Of a stretch of 64,000 nt of DNA, positions 1 to 8,081 are shown one piece after another. Both the position numbers and the translations under genes were made by a program. The stretch spans positions 248,001 through 312,000 of the forward strand of contig JAAXCW010000001.1 in NCBI GenBank assembly GCA_013036095.1, written 5' to 3'. A model generated the notes under the pieces. It was not told where the DNA came from and ran no database searches. It saw only the letters and a list, made by a program, of their open reading frames with translations. Source of the stretch: Vulcanimicrobiota bacterium. GTDB taxonomy: Bacteria; Vulcanimicrobiota; Vulcanimicrobiia; Vulcanimicrobiales; Vulcanimicrobiaceae. Positions within the stretch are counted from its first letter, which is position 1; each line of letters opens with the position of its first letter.

Positions 1-1870
1 AGCCGAACATGCGGAGCACGAATGCCAGGCCATAGAAACCGGCCGTAACCGCAACGATAAACAGGTCCATCATGACGATGGTCATTCCGCCACCGCCCAC
101 GAGCATAATCGAGTTGAGGAACAGCACGCCGCAGAGAAAGACCACGAAACTGCCGTGCGCCAGCGCAAACGGCAGCAGCTTGGCCTGGTAGTATTCCGTA
201 AACGCTTCGTAGCGGTGAACGACGAAGTTCAACACCAACAGCGCCACGATGAAGACTGCGAAGACGTTGAGCAGGAACCAGCCCGTCATGTTGCCCAGCA
301 AGAACATCCCGACCGAAACCGCCAGCAAAATAAAGTCTAACAACCGATTGTCGAGCGCGCGGACCCACTTCGGATCTCCCTCGGAACGGTTCAACATACT
401 CCACTTCGCCGCCAGCAGCGGCGTGAGCGTGAACGATACGAAGAGCGAGAACAGTGTAGCGGTCACGACGACGGCGCCGTACTCCTTGAGGTATTGCCCC
501 GTGATTCCCGGCAAGAACGCAATCGGCAGGAAGACGACCACGTCGACCATCGTGATGGCGACCGCGGCGCCGCCGATTTCGGATCGACCGTTGATCGCCG
601 CGTCCACCGGCTTTTGCCCCAAGTCTCGATGTCGAGCGATATTTTCCAAGACCACAATCGAGTCGTCGACGAGGATACCGATGATCAGCGAGAGTCCCAT
701 CATCGACAAGTCGTCGATGTGAAAGCCGAAGATCTTCATCAGAATGAACGTTGAGAGAATCGAACTCGGAATCGCGACGAGCACGACGACGGCGTTGCGC
801 CACGCATGCAGGAAGAGCATCATAACGATAGCCGTCAGGAAGATGCCTTCGATCAACGATTGGCCAACGCCCCACAATTCCTTGGCGGTGAAATCGCCCG
901 GCGCGTCTTCTTCCGTGAAACGCAGGTGCGGGAAGCGCGCCTCGATCGCCGCCATCTCCGTCCGTGCGATCTTGGTGGCCTTGATCTGATCCGCATCGAG
1001 CGTCGGGTTAATCGAGATGTAGACGCGCGGCTTGCCATTGAAGTGTGAGATCGTGCGCATCTCGAGATGGCTGTCGTAGACGTTCGCCACGTCGGCGATG
1101 TGCATGCCTGAAGCGCTCGCGCCGGCCACCGGAAGCGGAATCGCGAGAATATCGCCGGTGTTATTAATGTAGGAGTGAACCGCAACGGTCGCCTCTTGCG
1201 TCGGTTGGGTCATCATGCCGCCCGGGACGTTCAGGTTATCGGATGCGACCGCGCCGAAAATATCGCTGAGTGTTGCGTTGGTCGCAAGCAATTTGCCCGG
1301 AACCGGCTCGACGTGAAATTCGCGGCTCGCCGAACCGTAGACGTCGACGGACTGCACGTTGGGAATCTGTTCGATCATCGGTTTGACTTGGCTGGTGATG
1401 ATGTCGGCGATCTCCGCCTGCGAGAGCGAGCTGGAGCTGACGGCGATATCGAGCAGCGGCGGCTGCGAACTGCCGGCCTTGATCACATTGGGCGGATCGA
1501 CGTCGTTGGGCATGTAGATGCGCGCGGTATCCGTCCTGCGCTGCACGTCGACGGCGGCGAGATCGATATTGGTGCCGAGTTTGAAATAGACCGCGACCGA
1601 CGCTTGGCTCTCCTGGGCCGTGGCGGTGATGTGGTCGAGATTGTCGATGCCGGCCATCTGATCTTCGATCGGCTTGACGATCATCCGTTCCATATCTTGC
1701 GGCGAGGCGCCCGGATAGAACGAGCTCACCACGATCACGGGAAATTCCGTTCCCGGCGGATTCGAGCTGCGCCCCAGCTGCAGGAACGAAATCGTGCCAA
1801 AAATCGCGAGGGCTGCAAAAACCACCGCGGTGATGATGGGACGACTGATCGCGAACCGGGTCAACCACAT
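1..1870 (-). CDS. RND efflux transporter permease, HAE1/AcrB-like (C-terminus cut by window edge)
   Basis: Inner-membrane pump subunit of an RND (hydrophobe/amphiphile) efflux system that uses the proton gradient to expel drugs or lipophilic compounds. ATG at 1870; 623 codons are visible and no stop occurs before base 1, so the second porter domain and TM7-12 are missing. TM1 contains ISRPIITAVVFAALAIFG (about 9-26). The porter region follows. The paired proton-relay aspartates of TM4 are present in LVDDSIVVLENI (about 398-410), and the TM6 region ends in TPLLAAKW. The frame is intact over the whole visible length. The adaptor and outer-membrane partners are not seen. HAE1 is the best family match; the substrate cannot be inferred. 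Confidence 0.9.
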   Translation of the reverse strand, partial: MWLTRFAISRPIITAVVFAALAIFGTISFLQLGRSSNPPGTEFPVIVVSSFYPGASPQDMERMIVKPIEDQMAGIDNLDHITATAQESQASVAVYFKLGTNIDLAAVDVQRRTDTARIYMPNDVDPPNVIKAGSSQPPLLDIAVSSSSLSQAEIADIITSQVKPMIEQIPNVQSVDVYGSASREFHVEPVPGKLLATNATLSDIFGAVASDNLNVPGGMMTQPTQEATVAVHSYINNTGDILAIPLPVAGASASGMHIADVANVYDSHLEMRTISHFNGKPRVYISINPTLDADQIKATKIARTEMAAIEARFPHLRFTEEDAPGDFTAKELWGVGQSLIEGIFLTAIVMMLFLHAWRNAVVVLVAIPSSILSTFILMKIFGFHIDDLSMMGLSLIIGILVDDSIVVLENIARHRDLGQKPVDAAINGRSEIGGAAVAITMVDVVVFLPIAFLPGITGQYLKEYGAVVVTATLFSLFVSFTLTPLLAAKWSMLNRSEGDPKWVRALDNRLLDFILLAVSVGMFLLGNMTGWFLLNVFAVFIVALLVLNFVVHRYEAFTEYYQAKLLPFALAHGSFVVFLCGVLFLNSIMLVGGGGMTIVMMDLFIVAVTAGFYGLAFVLRMFG

Positions 1871-1942
1871 GATAGACGGATCCTACGCTCTCTTCTAAGC
1901 CGCACTTCCCCTAAAGTACGGTTCCGGGGCCCCGAGGGTTTC

Positions 1943-2005
1943 ATGCGCGAGAGAGGCTGGGGTTCCTTGACGGCGGAGCCGTCGAATGTTTATGCGCGAG
2001 AGAGG
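1943..2005. repeat. 14-bp direct repeat of the tRNA-Leu 3' end
   Basis: The 14 bases atgcgcgagagagg at 1992-2005, which form the 3' acceptor part of the tRNA-Leu gene plus two flanking bases, recur exactly at 1943-1956, 49 bases downstream of the tRNA 3' end. This resembles the duplicated tRNA end left by site-specific integration or excision, but the interval holds no integrase and is too short to be an element. It could also be local slippage. Confidence 0.5.
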
Positions 2006-2076
2006 ACTCGAACCTCCAGGCCCTTGCGGGCGCTAGCACCTCAAGCTAGTGCGTTTACCAGTTTCGCCACTCGCGC
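1993..2076 (-). tRNA. tRNA-Leu (anticodon GAG)
   Basis: Read on the minus strand, the 7-bp acceptor stem GCGCGAG (2076-2070) pairs with CTCGCGC (2000-1994). The anticodon arm is CTAGC-TTGAGGT-GCTAG, giving anticodon GAG, which reads CTC/CTT leucine codons. A long variable arm (CGCCCGCAAGGGC) marks a class II tRNA, and the T arm carries GGTTCGAGTCC. The discriminator base is A at 1993 and the CCA tail is not encoded. It lies 23 bases after dppC, so it may be cotranscribed with that operon or have its own promoter. Confidence 0.95.
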
Positions 2077-2099
2077 GCGGGGGGTCCCGGCCAGTCTAT

Positions 2100-3041
2100 C
2101 TACTTAATGGCGTTGGGGTCAAGTGCGTCGCGGAGCCCGTCGCCGATATAGTTGATGGCCATCACGGTGAAGAGAATGCAGAGGCCTGGGAAGACGGCGG
2201 CCCACCACATGTTCTCGAGGTTGGCCTCGGCGTTGCTCAGCATGTTTCCCCAGGAAGCTGTCGGCGGCTGGATGCCAAAGCCTAGGAACGAGAGCACGGA
2301 TTCCACGATGATGACGTTGGCGATATCCAGGGTCGCCTGGACGATGATCGGCGCCATCGCGTTGGGGAGCAAATGGCGCAGCATGATGCGCAAGTCCCCA
2401 TTGCCGACCGCCCTTGCGGCTTCGGCGTATTCGCGTTCCCGGAGCGAGAGAAACGACGCTCGAACCAATCGGGCGACGCTGGGCCACGACAAGGCCCCGA
2501 TGATGAAGACGATGACCTGAAAACTGAGCGCTGCCTTGGTCGAGCTCGCCGCCACAATCCCCGTCAGCACTAACAGCAGCGGCAGGAGTGGAATCGACAA
2601 GAAGACGTCGGTGATGCGCATCAGGAAATAGTCGACGTATCCGCCGTAGTAGCCGGCCAGCGCCCCGAGCAGCGTTCCGATGATCAACTCCATCAGCACC
2701 GCGCAGACCGCGACGGTCAATGAAATCTGCGCCCCGAACATGAGCCGCGAAAGTTCATCGCGCCCGTTCTCGTCCAAACCCAGGAGATGGCCGCCGCATT
2801 GTGCCGCGTTGAGGAAGCACGGCGCAACCGGGTTGCCCTGCCAGTGCACTTCATCGATTGCGTTGGGATCGAACGGCGCAATCTTCCAGGCAAAGACGGC
2901 GACCAAGACCATGATGAGCAGCACGACGGCGCCGGCCAACGCGAGCCTGTGGCGCCGGAAGCGGCTCCAAACCGTGACCTTACTGTAGACGGCGGAGTCG
3001 TCGGCGATTACGGGCTGTCCGATCGGGGCGGAGAGTGCCAT
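2100..3041 (-). CDS. dppC: Dipeptide/oligopeptide ABC transporter permease, DppC/OppC family
   Basis: Second membrane subunit of a peptide-type ABC importer. About 313 residues with six predicted helices and an N-terminal OppC-type helix (LALAGAVVLLIMVLVAVFAW). The cytoplasmic EAA loop that contacts the ATPases is clear: EYAEAARAVGNGDLRIMLRH, then LLPNAMAPIIVQATL. The C-terminus GDGLRDALDPNAIK is typical of the family. The ATG at 3041 overlaps the dppB stop by one base (TGATG), so I prefer it to the in-frame start 30 bases upstream. No binding protein or ATPase gene is in the window. The substrate is probably a peptide, but nickel or opine members exist. Confidence 0.9.
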   Translation of the reverse strand: MALSAPIGQPVIADDSAVYSKVTVWSRFRRHRLALAGAVVLLIMVLVAVFAWKIAPFDPNAIDEVHWQGNPVAPCFLNAAQCGGHLLGLDENGRDELSRLMFGAQISLTVAVCAVLMELIIGTLLGALAGYYGGYVDYFLMRITDVFLSIPLLPLLLVLTGIVAASSTKAALSFQVIVFIIGALSWPSVARLVRASFLSLREREYAEAARAVGNGDLRIMLRHLLPNAMAPIIVQATLDIANVIIVESVLSFLGFGIQPPTASWGNMLSNAEANLENMWWAAVFPGLCILFTVMAINYIGDGLRDALDPNAIK

Positions 3042-4060
3042 CAGTCGTACTTCACCCGCGGATCGAGCCATGCGTATAAGACGTCAGCGAGCAAATTGAA
3101 GAACACGACTAAAAACGCGTTGACGATGAGATAACCCATCAGCACGGCGATATCTTCTTGCCCGAGCGCGGTGATGAACAGCCGTCCTTCCCCCGGCCAC
3201 GCGAAGATCGTTTCGGTGACGATCGCGCCGCCGAAAAGTGCGGGAAGAGTAAGCGCCGTCACCGTGACCAGCGGAATCAACGCGTTCTTCAAACCGTGTT
3301 TGAAAAGTACCGTGCGGAAACTGAGGCCTTTGGCGGAAGCGGTGCGCATGTAATCGGTACGGATCACTTCGAGCATCGAACTGCGCATAAAACGGCTGAA
3401 GAGCGCGATGTTGAGAAACGCAAGCGCGGTCGCGGGCAAGATCAAATGCGAGATGCGATCGCCGAGATCGAATGTATCCGAGCTCGAGATGCCTGCCGAC
3501 GGCAGTTGCAGCACGTAACCGAACGGCAGCGGAATTCCGTGCACCGCAAAGGCCAGCTGCAGCATGAGCGCCAGCCAGAACACCGGCATGGACTGTCCGA
3601 AGAACGCGAACGTGGTGATCAGGTAGTCCCAAATCGAGTAGGGACGCACCGCTGCGAAGAGCCCGGCCGAAACGCCGACAACGAAGGCGATCGTAACCGC
3701 GGTGCCCATCAGCAGCAGTGTCGAGGGCAAACGCTCGACGATGGCCGTGAACACGTCTTCGGAATTGCTGGTCGAGTACCCGAAATTACCGTGGAGAATT
3801 TGACCCAGCCAAGAAAAATATTGAGAATCCCATATCGGCCAACCGCACCGGAAGAACCAGCGGCAGTTTATGAGCGTCGGACGATCGAGGCCCAGATTAT
3901 GCTTGAGCCGCGCGATGTCGGCGGGGGTGATGTGCGGATTTTGCAGATACGGCCCGAGTCCGCCGCCCGGAGCGCTGTGGACGATCAGAAACAAGAGCAG
4001 CGAGATCAGCAACAGCAGCGGTATGGCCTGGAACGTCCGCCGCACGACGTACGTAAACAA
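3041..4060 (-). CDS. dppB: Dipeptide/oligopeptide ABC transporter permease, DppB/OppB family
   Basis: First membrane subunit of the same importer, 339 residues. It has the N-terminal OppB segment (AIPLLLLISLLLFLIVHSAP) followed by a long periplasmic loop and five more helices. The EAA loop reads DYMRTASAKGLSFRTVLFKH, then GLKNALIPLVTV. The end AWLDPRVKYD is canonical. It starts 6 bases after the stop of the kce-like gene, so the permease pair is the tail of a mntP-kamB-kce-dppB-dppC transcription unit. The context suggests uptake of the amino-acid or peptide substrate that the upstream enzymes degrade (inference). Confidence 0.92.
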   Translation of the reverse strand: MFTYVVRRTFQAIPLLLLISLLLFLIVHSAPGGGLGPYLQNPHITPADIARLKHNLGLDRPTLINCRWFFRCGWPIWDSQYFSWLGQILHGNFGYSTSNSEDVFTAIVERLPSTLLLMGTAVTIAFVVGVSAGLFAAVRPYSIWDYLITTFAFFGQSMPVFWLALMLQLAFAVHGIPLPFGYVLQLPSAGISSSDTFDLGDRISHLILPATALAFLNIALFSRFMRSSMLEVIRTDYMRTASAKGLSFRTVLFKHGLKNALIPLVTVTALTLPALFGGAIVTETIFAWPGEGRLFITALGQEDIAVLMGYLIVNAFLVVFFNLLADVLYAWLDPRVKYD

Positions 4061-4066
4061 GAATCG

Positions 4067-4909
4067 CTACATTAAAGCTCCGCGGGCTTGCTCCTGTAGC
4101 GGCGGCAGGCCCAGGATTTCGCGCGCTTTCGCCGGCGTTGCAACCGGGCGGCCGAGTTCTCCGGCGATGCGTACGACGCGCGCCACCAGCTCGTCGTTCG
4201 TGGCGAGCTTCCCCCGGGAATAATAGATGTTGTCCTCGAGCCCGACGCGCACGTGCCCTCCCATCGCGATGGCGGCCATCGACATGGGCAGCTGCGCGCG
4301 GCCGATCGCGGCAACCGACCACGTGCAGCCGGGTGGCAATGCGTCGACGAGATCGCAGAGATTTGAAACGGTCGCATCCAAGCCGCCCGGCACGCCAAGC
4401 ACAAAGTCCACGTGCTGCGGAAACTTGAGCAAGCGTTCCCGCTCGAGCTTGCGCGCGTTGGAAAGGTGACCCTTATCGAAGATCTCGAGCTCCGGACGCA
4501 CGCCCAGTTCGCTCATCTTCTTCAAAATGGCGCGCATGATCGGAAAACTGTTTTCGAAGATATCGTCGCCGAAATTGACCGATCCACAGGTGAGCGTCGC
4601 CATCTCCGGGTGCAAGTCGAGTACACCCGCCCGTTCTTCCGGCGACATACCGATCGCTCCGCCGGTCGAGAACTGCACGATCAGATCGCTGCGTGCGCGA
4701 ATCTCATCATAGGCTTCTTTGAAACGCCCCACGTCGTGCGTGTTGCTGCCGTCGTCGTTGCGGCAGTGCACGTGTATGATCGAAGCGCCGGCTTGCTGGC
4801 ACTTCTCGGCAACGTCACCCAACTGCGCCGGCTTCACCGCAAGGTGCGGCGTTTGCTCGGGTGTGAGTTCCGCACCGACGGGTGCGACCGTCACGATCAG
4901 CGGATCCAT
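4067..4909 (-). CDS. Beta-keto acid cleavage enzyme (BKACE/DUF849), Kce-like
   Basis: 280 residues of the 3-keto-5-aminohexanoate cleavage enzyme family. These Zn-dependent TIM barrels transfer the acetyl part of a beta-keto acid to an acyl-CoA. Visible signatures are IIHVHCRNDDG with the metal-binding HxH, QFSTGGAIGMSPEERAG, LTCGSVNFGDDIFEN and the C-terminal GGHVRVGLEDNIYY. I chose ATG 4909 (AAGG five bases upstream) over TTG 4927, which lies inside a dispersed repeat. The gene directly upstream resembles the lysine 5,6-aminomutase reactivase KamB, so a true Kce role in lysine fermentation is plausible. Other BKACE substrates remain possible because the family is broad. Confidence 0.85.
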   Translation of the reverse strand: MDPLIVTVAPVGAELTPEQTPHLAVKPAQLGDVAEKCQQAGASIIHVHCRNDDGSNTHDVGRFKEAYDEIRARSDLIVQFSTGGAIGMSPEERAGVLDLHPEMATLTCGSVNFGDDIFENSFPIMRAILKKMSELGVRPELEIFDKGHLSNARKLERERLLKFPQHVDFVLGVPGGLDATVSNLCDLVDALPPGCTWSVAAIGRAQLPMSMAAIAMGGHVRVGLEDNIYYSRGKLATNDELVARVVRIAGELGRPVATPAKAREILGLPPLQEQARGALM

Positions 4910-4920
4910 CACGCCTTGCT

Positions 4921-4940
4921 TCGCCAAGCTCAGGACAGGC
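4921..4940 (-). repeat. Dispersed CCTGAGC/GTCGAAG-type repeat, short variant
   Basis: The reverse complement of 4921-4940 reads GCCTGTCCTGAGCTTGGCGA, one base from the form found inside ftsK (57282-57299) and related to the longer hairpin copies at 20713 and 59203. Here it provides the last codons and the TGA stop of the kamB-like gene and the bases just before the kce start, so it forms the gene junction. Confidence 0.75.
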
Positions 4941-5844
4941 TCTTCGAATCAGTTTCGGAGAACGTATTTGCGTACACGTCGAACACGGGCAAGCCCGTCT
5001 CCCGCGCGACCGCCTCGCGAAAGACCTCCGGTTCGAAATGTCGCTCGCGGCCGATCGACGCGACCGTAACTGCCACCACGTGCAGCGGATGCTCGCACCG
5101 CAGCGTGACGCGCTCAGTCAACCGCAAAAATGCCTTTCCCGCGATCACCACGCGCGTCGGATCGCTCACGACGACTTGGCGCTGTTCGCCGTTTTTCATC
5201 AACGTCTCGGCCTGCGCCGCGGTCAATGCGCCCTCGACCTTCTCGTACGGCTTCGACGAGTCGTACGGCGGCAAACACAGGCGCTGCACGAGCGCCTGCA
5301 CGTTGAGGGCTGCTTCTTCTATCGTCGCTCCGGCGTCCGGACCGACCGAAACGATCACCGAGTCATCGCCGCCGGCTAGCGCCGCGACACGATCGATCGC
5401 GCCGTCAACGATCGTTTGATCGCAGCCGAACTCGCGCAGGCGTTCGACGCAGCGGCGCAGCTCGGAGGCTCGTGGCGGTCCTGCGAGCTCGAAGAATGCT
5501 GCGCTGCGGACCCGTGCGAACACCACCGGCCCGGCCGCAGTTTGCCATGGCGTCTCTTCGAGCAGCTCGTAATCGTGGCGCGCCGAGAGCAACGTGCGGG
5601 CCGTGGCGATCAGCGTGCCGGGTTCGAGAAATAACCGCGGCTTGGCGGCAGAATCGACCGCGTCGAACATTTCACCGTCGCGTCCGGCCGACGTCAATCC
5701 GATCGTCAAGCCGCGCCGCGTAGCTGCGGTCGCGACCGCACGCATCGCAACGGTCTTGCCGGCATTCTTTCCGGTGCCCACGACAAAGAGCGAAGTACGT
5801 CCGCCGGCGCGCGCGAGATCGAGCAGCGCCTCGCCGGTATTCAC
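4930..5844 (-). CDS. P-loop protein resembling lysine 5,6-aminomutase reactivase subunit KamB
   Basis: 304 residues. A P-loop GTGKNAGKT (about 25-33) is followed by TIGLTSAGRDGEMFDAV, KPRLFLEPGTLIATA, FFELAGPP and DQTIVDGAIDRVAAL. From memory this string of motifs matches KamB, the partner of the ATPase KamC that reactivates the B12-dependent lysine 5,6-aminomutase. KamB being directly followed by a Kce-like enzyme fits. However, kamA, kamC, kamD, kamE and kdd are absent here. I chose GTG 5844 because it overlaps the mntP stop as GTGA. The last residues DSKSLS come from the dispersed repeat. A different nucleotide-dependent chaperone role cannot be excluded. Confidence 0.65.
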   Translation of the reverse strand: MNTGEALLDLARAGGRTSLFVVGTGKNAGKTVAMRAVATAATRRGLTIGLTSAGRDGEMFDAVDSAAKPRLFLEPGTLIATARTLLSARHDYELLEETPWQTAAGPVVFARVRSAAFFELAGPPRASELRRCVERLREFGCDQTIVDGAIDRVAALAGGDDSVIVSVGPDAGATIEEAALNVQALVQRLCLPPYDSSKPYEKVEGALTAAQAETLMKNGEQRQVVVSDPTRVVIAGKAFLRLTERVTLRCEHPLHVVAVTVASIGRERHFEPEVFREAVARETGLPVFDVYANTFSETDSKSLS

Positions 5845-6401
5845 GCGGGCAGAAATACTTTCGCCAGCGTGAACGCGATGCCGGTCAGCGCCAGTACGAT
5901 GCCGGCCCACAATTCAGCGCTTTCCTCGGCACGGCGCCCGACGATCCGGCCGAGCGTTAAGCCAAGTGCGGTCGAACAGATCGAGACGACAAAGATGACG
6001 CTGAGTGAAAGCACGAGCGGCACGCCAATGTATAAGATCGAAAATCCGATGCCGAGCGAATCTAAACTGATCGAAAGCGACCCCACCAGCAGGCCCCATC
6101 CGCGCGACATGTCCAGCGGCCGCTTCCGTTCGGACTCGCGGACGGCTTCGATGATCATGTAGCCGCCCAAACCGATCAACGCCGCAAATCCGATGTAGCC
6201 CGCGACGTTTCCCAGCAGTTCGCCGGCGATTTTTCCTAAGCCGACGCCCGCCAAATTCATCACGACCTCGGCGGTCGCAAACGCGATTCCGATGCGCACT
6301 TTTATCGCGCGCGAAGTGCCGCGCATGCCCACGCCCACGCCTACCGCAAACACGTCTAATCCGAGCGAGAGGGCGACGACCAGAATCTTGAGGAAGTTCA
6401 A
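5841..6401 (-). CDS. mntP: MntP-type manganese efflux pump
   Basis: 186-residue membrane protein made of two repeated three-helix halves. Each half carries the conserved acidic motif of the MntP family: SLGLDVFAVGVGVG near the start and SISLDSLGIGFS in the middle. The aspartates are needed for Mn2+ export in the characterised E. coli protein. The start is TTG 6401; there is no ATG or GTG between the preceding divergent gene and the first helix. The gene heads the kamB-kce-dppBC unit with a 4-base overlap. I see no yybP-ykoY-like riboswitch, since no intergenic space exists. Confidence 0.85.
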   Translation of the reverse strand: MNFLKILVVALSLGLDVFAVGVGVGMRGTSRAIKVRIGIAFATAEVVMNLAGVGLGKIAGELLGNVAGYIGFAALIGLGGYMIIEAVRESERKRPLDMSRGWGLLVGSLSISLDSLGIGFSILYIGVPLVLSLSVIFVVSICSTALGLTLGRIVGRRAEESAELWAGIVLALTGIAFTLAKVFLPA

Positions 6402-7178
6402 ATGGGAATGGGGTTCTGGAAATTCTCACTCTTTCATGTAGCCGCGGCGCTGCTCATCGTGATGATGCTAGGCCCCGTCGTTGCGATGCTTGCTGCGGTC
6501 AGGCCCGGCGACGTTGTCGCGGCCTTTTCAGCGCCCCAGGCGCGTGACGCGCTCGTCGTCTCGCTGCTCGCTTCGAGCATCGCGGTCGCGATTGCGACGC
6601 TGCTTGGAGTGCCGGCCGGCTACGCGCTCGCGCATTCGAGCGGCCCCATCCGCGCGGTCGCTCTCGCGGTGCTTGCGCTGCCGCTGGCCTTCCCGCCGGT
6701 TGCGTCGGGAATTATGCTGCTGCAAACCGTCGGCGCGCATACACCGCTCGGCGCGGCACTGTCCTCGCATGGAATAACGTTTGTGGATTCGCTAGCGGGA
6801 GTCGCGTTAGCGGAATTTTTCGTTGCCGGCTCGTTCGTCGCGATCGTTTCCACCGCGGCATTTGCAACACTCGATCCGATCTACGAGGAATCAGCGCGAA
6901 CCTTGGGAGCCGACGCCTTTCGCATCTTCTTCCGCGTTGCACTGCCGCTCGCAGCCCCCAACGTCGTGGCCGGCGTCGTGCTTGCTTGGATGCGCGCGAT
7001 CGGTGAGTACGGCGCAACTTCGATCGTCGCATATCATCCAACGGCGCTGCCCGTCCAACTCTACGTCACGCTCTCGGCGCAAGGAGTCGCTCCTGCGCTT
7101 GCCCTCAGCTACGGCTTCGTGGTGCTCGCGGCGATCGCGATCGCGCTTCAATGGGCCTTGCGCCGCCGCGTCGTATAG
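6402..7178 (+). CDS. ABC transporter permease, molybdate/tungstate (ModB/WtpB)-like
   Basis: 258 residues with six predicted helices and the conserved cytoplasmic loop EESARTLGADAFRIFFRVAL, followed by the GEYGATSIVAYHP signature of molybdate, tungstate and sulfate permeases. The residues after the loop (LAAPNVVAGVVLAWMRAIGE) are typical of ModB/WtpB. No binding protein or ATPase is adjacent, so it is an orphan in this window. It starts one base from the divergent mntP start, and its promoter must therefore lie inside mntP. The next gene follows after 8 bases. Confidence 0.75.
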   Translation: MGMGFWKFSLFHVAAALLIVMMLGPVVAMLAAVRPGDVVAAFSAPQARDALVVSLLASSIAVAIATLLGVPAGYALAHSSGPIRAVALAVLALPLAFPPVASGIMLLQTVGAHTPLGAALSSHGITFVDSLAGVALAEFFVAGSFVAIVSTAAFATLDPIYEESARTLGADAFRIFFRVALPLAAPNVVAGVVLAWMRAIGEYGATSIVAYHPTALPVQLYVTLSAQGVAPALALSYGFVVLAAIAIALQWALRRRVV

Positions 7179-7186
7179 CAGCTGCG

Positions 7187-8080
7187 ATGGCCGCACTCGA
7201 TCGCTTCTTCGCTCCCGACTCGACCTTCCAAAAACGGTTCTTTTTTTTGGCCAAGCGGTTCGTCGCCGGCAAAGCGGTTAGTGAAGCAATTGCCGCGGTG
7301 CGTGAGCTGAACGAAGGCGGAATGAGCGCATCGCTCGATTTTCTGGGCGAGGACGTCCTGGAGCGTGCTGCCGCCATAAAAACGCGCGAAACGTACATGG
7401 AAATATTCGATGCCATTCATAGGAGCGGCGTCGACTGCAACGTCTCCGTGAAACTTACCGCACTCGGGTTGCTGATCGATGAGACTTTTGCATTCGAGAA
7501 CCTTTCCGCTATCTTGGAGCGCGCGAAACGCAATCCCGATCCATTCGTGCGGATCGACATGGAAGGCTCCGCCGTAACTGAATCTACGCTGCGCGTTTTC
7601 GAACGCGCCTTCAGCGCGTGCGACAACGTCGGCTCCGTACTCCAAGCCTATCTCAAACGCACGCCCGCCGACGTGGAGCGCATGATCGAGCTGGGCGCGC
7701 GCGTGCGGCTTTGTAAAGGCGCCTACAACGAGCCGGCATCGATCGCCTACAAAGAGATGCCGAAGATTCGCGAGCAGTACATGCACTGTGCGCGCGGACT
7801 GCTGACGCGCGGCAACTATCCCGGCATTGCGACGCACGACCGCCGCTTAATCGCGGCCGTAAAAGAGTTCGTAGAAACCAAGAACATTTCGCGAGAGCGG
7901 TTCGAATTTCAGATGATTTACGGTGTGCGTCCGCAACTGCAGCGCGACCTTGTGCGCGAAGGTTATCGCCTGCGCATCTATGTGCCGTTCGGCACGCACT
8001 GGGCGGCCTATTTCTACCGGCGCGTGGCGGAGCGCAAAGAAAACCTGCTCTTCGCGCTTTCGAGCATCTTCTCGCGCTGA
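7187..8080 (+). CDS. Proline dehydrogenase (monofunctional, FAD-dependent)
   Basis: 297 residues. It oxidises L-proline to 1-pyrroline-5-carboxylate and passes electrons to quinone. Motifs of the PRODH barrel are present in order: NVSVKLTALGL, FVRIDMEGSAVTESTL, VLQAYLKRTPADVE, VRLCKGAYNEP, FEFQMIYGVRPQLQ and the substrate-binding tail GTHWAAYFYRRVAERKEN. The length matches the stand-alone Deinococcus/Bacillus type rather than bifunctional PutA. ATG 7187 lies 8 bases after the permease stop; an in-frame ATG at 7151 would overlap that gene. P5C dehydrogenase is not in the window. Confidence 0.92.
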   Translation: MAALDRFFAPDSTFQKRFFFLAKRFVAGKAVSEAIAAVRELNEGGMSASLDFLGEDVLERAAAIKTRETYMEIFDAIHRSGVDCNVSVKLTALGLLIDETFAFENLSAILERAKRNPDPFVRIDMEGSAVTESTLRVFERAFSACDNVGSVLQAYLKRTPADVERMIELGARVRLCKGAYNEPASIAYKEMPKIREQYMHCARGLLTRGNYPGIATHDRRLIAAVKEFVETKNISRERFEFQMIYGVRPQLQRDLVREGYRLRIYVPFGTHWAAYFYRRVAERKENLLFALSSIFSR

Positions 8081-8081
8081 C

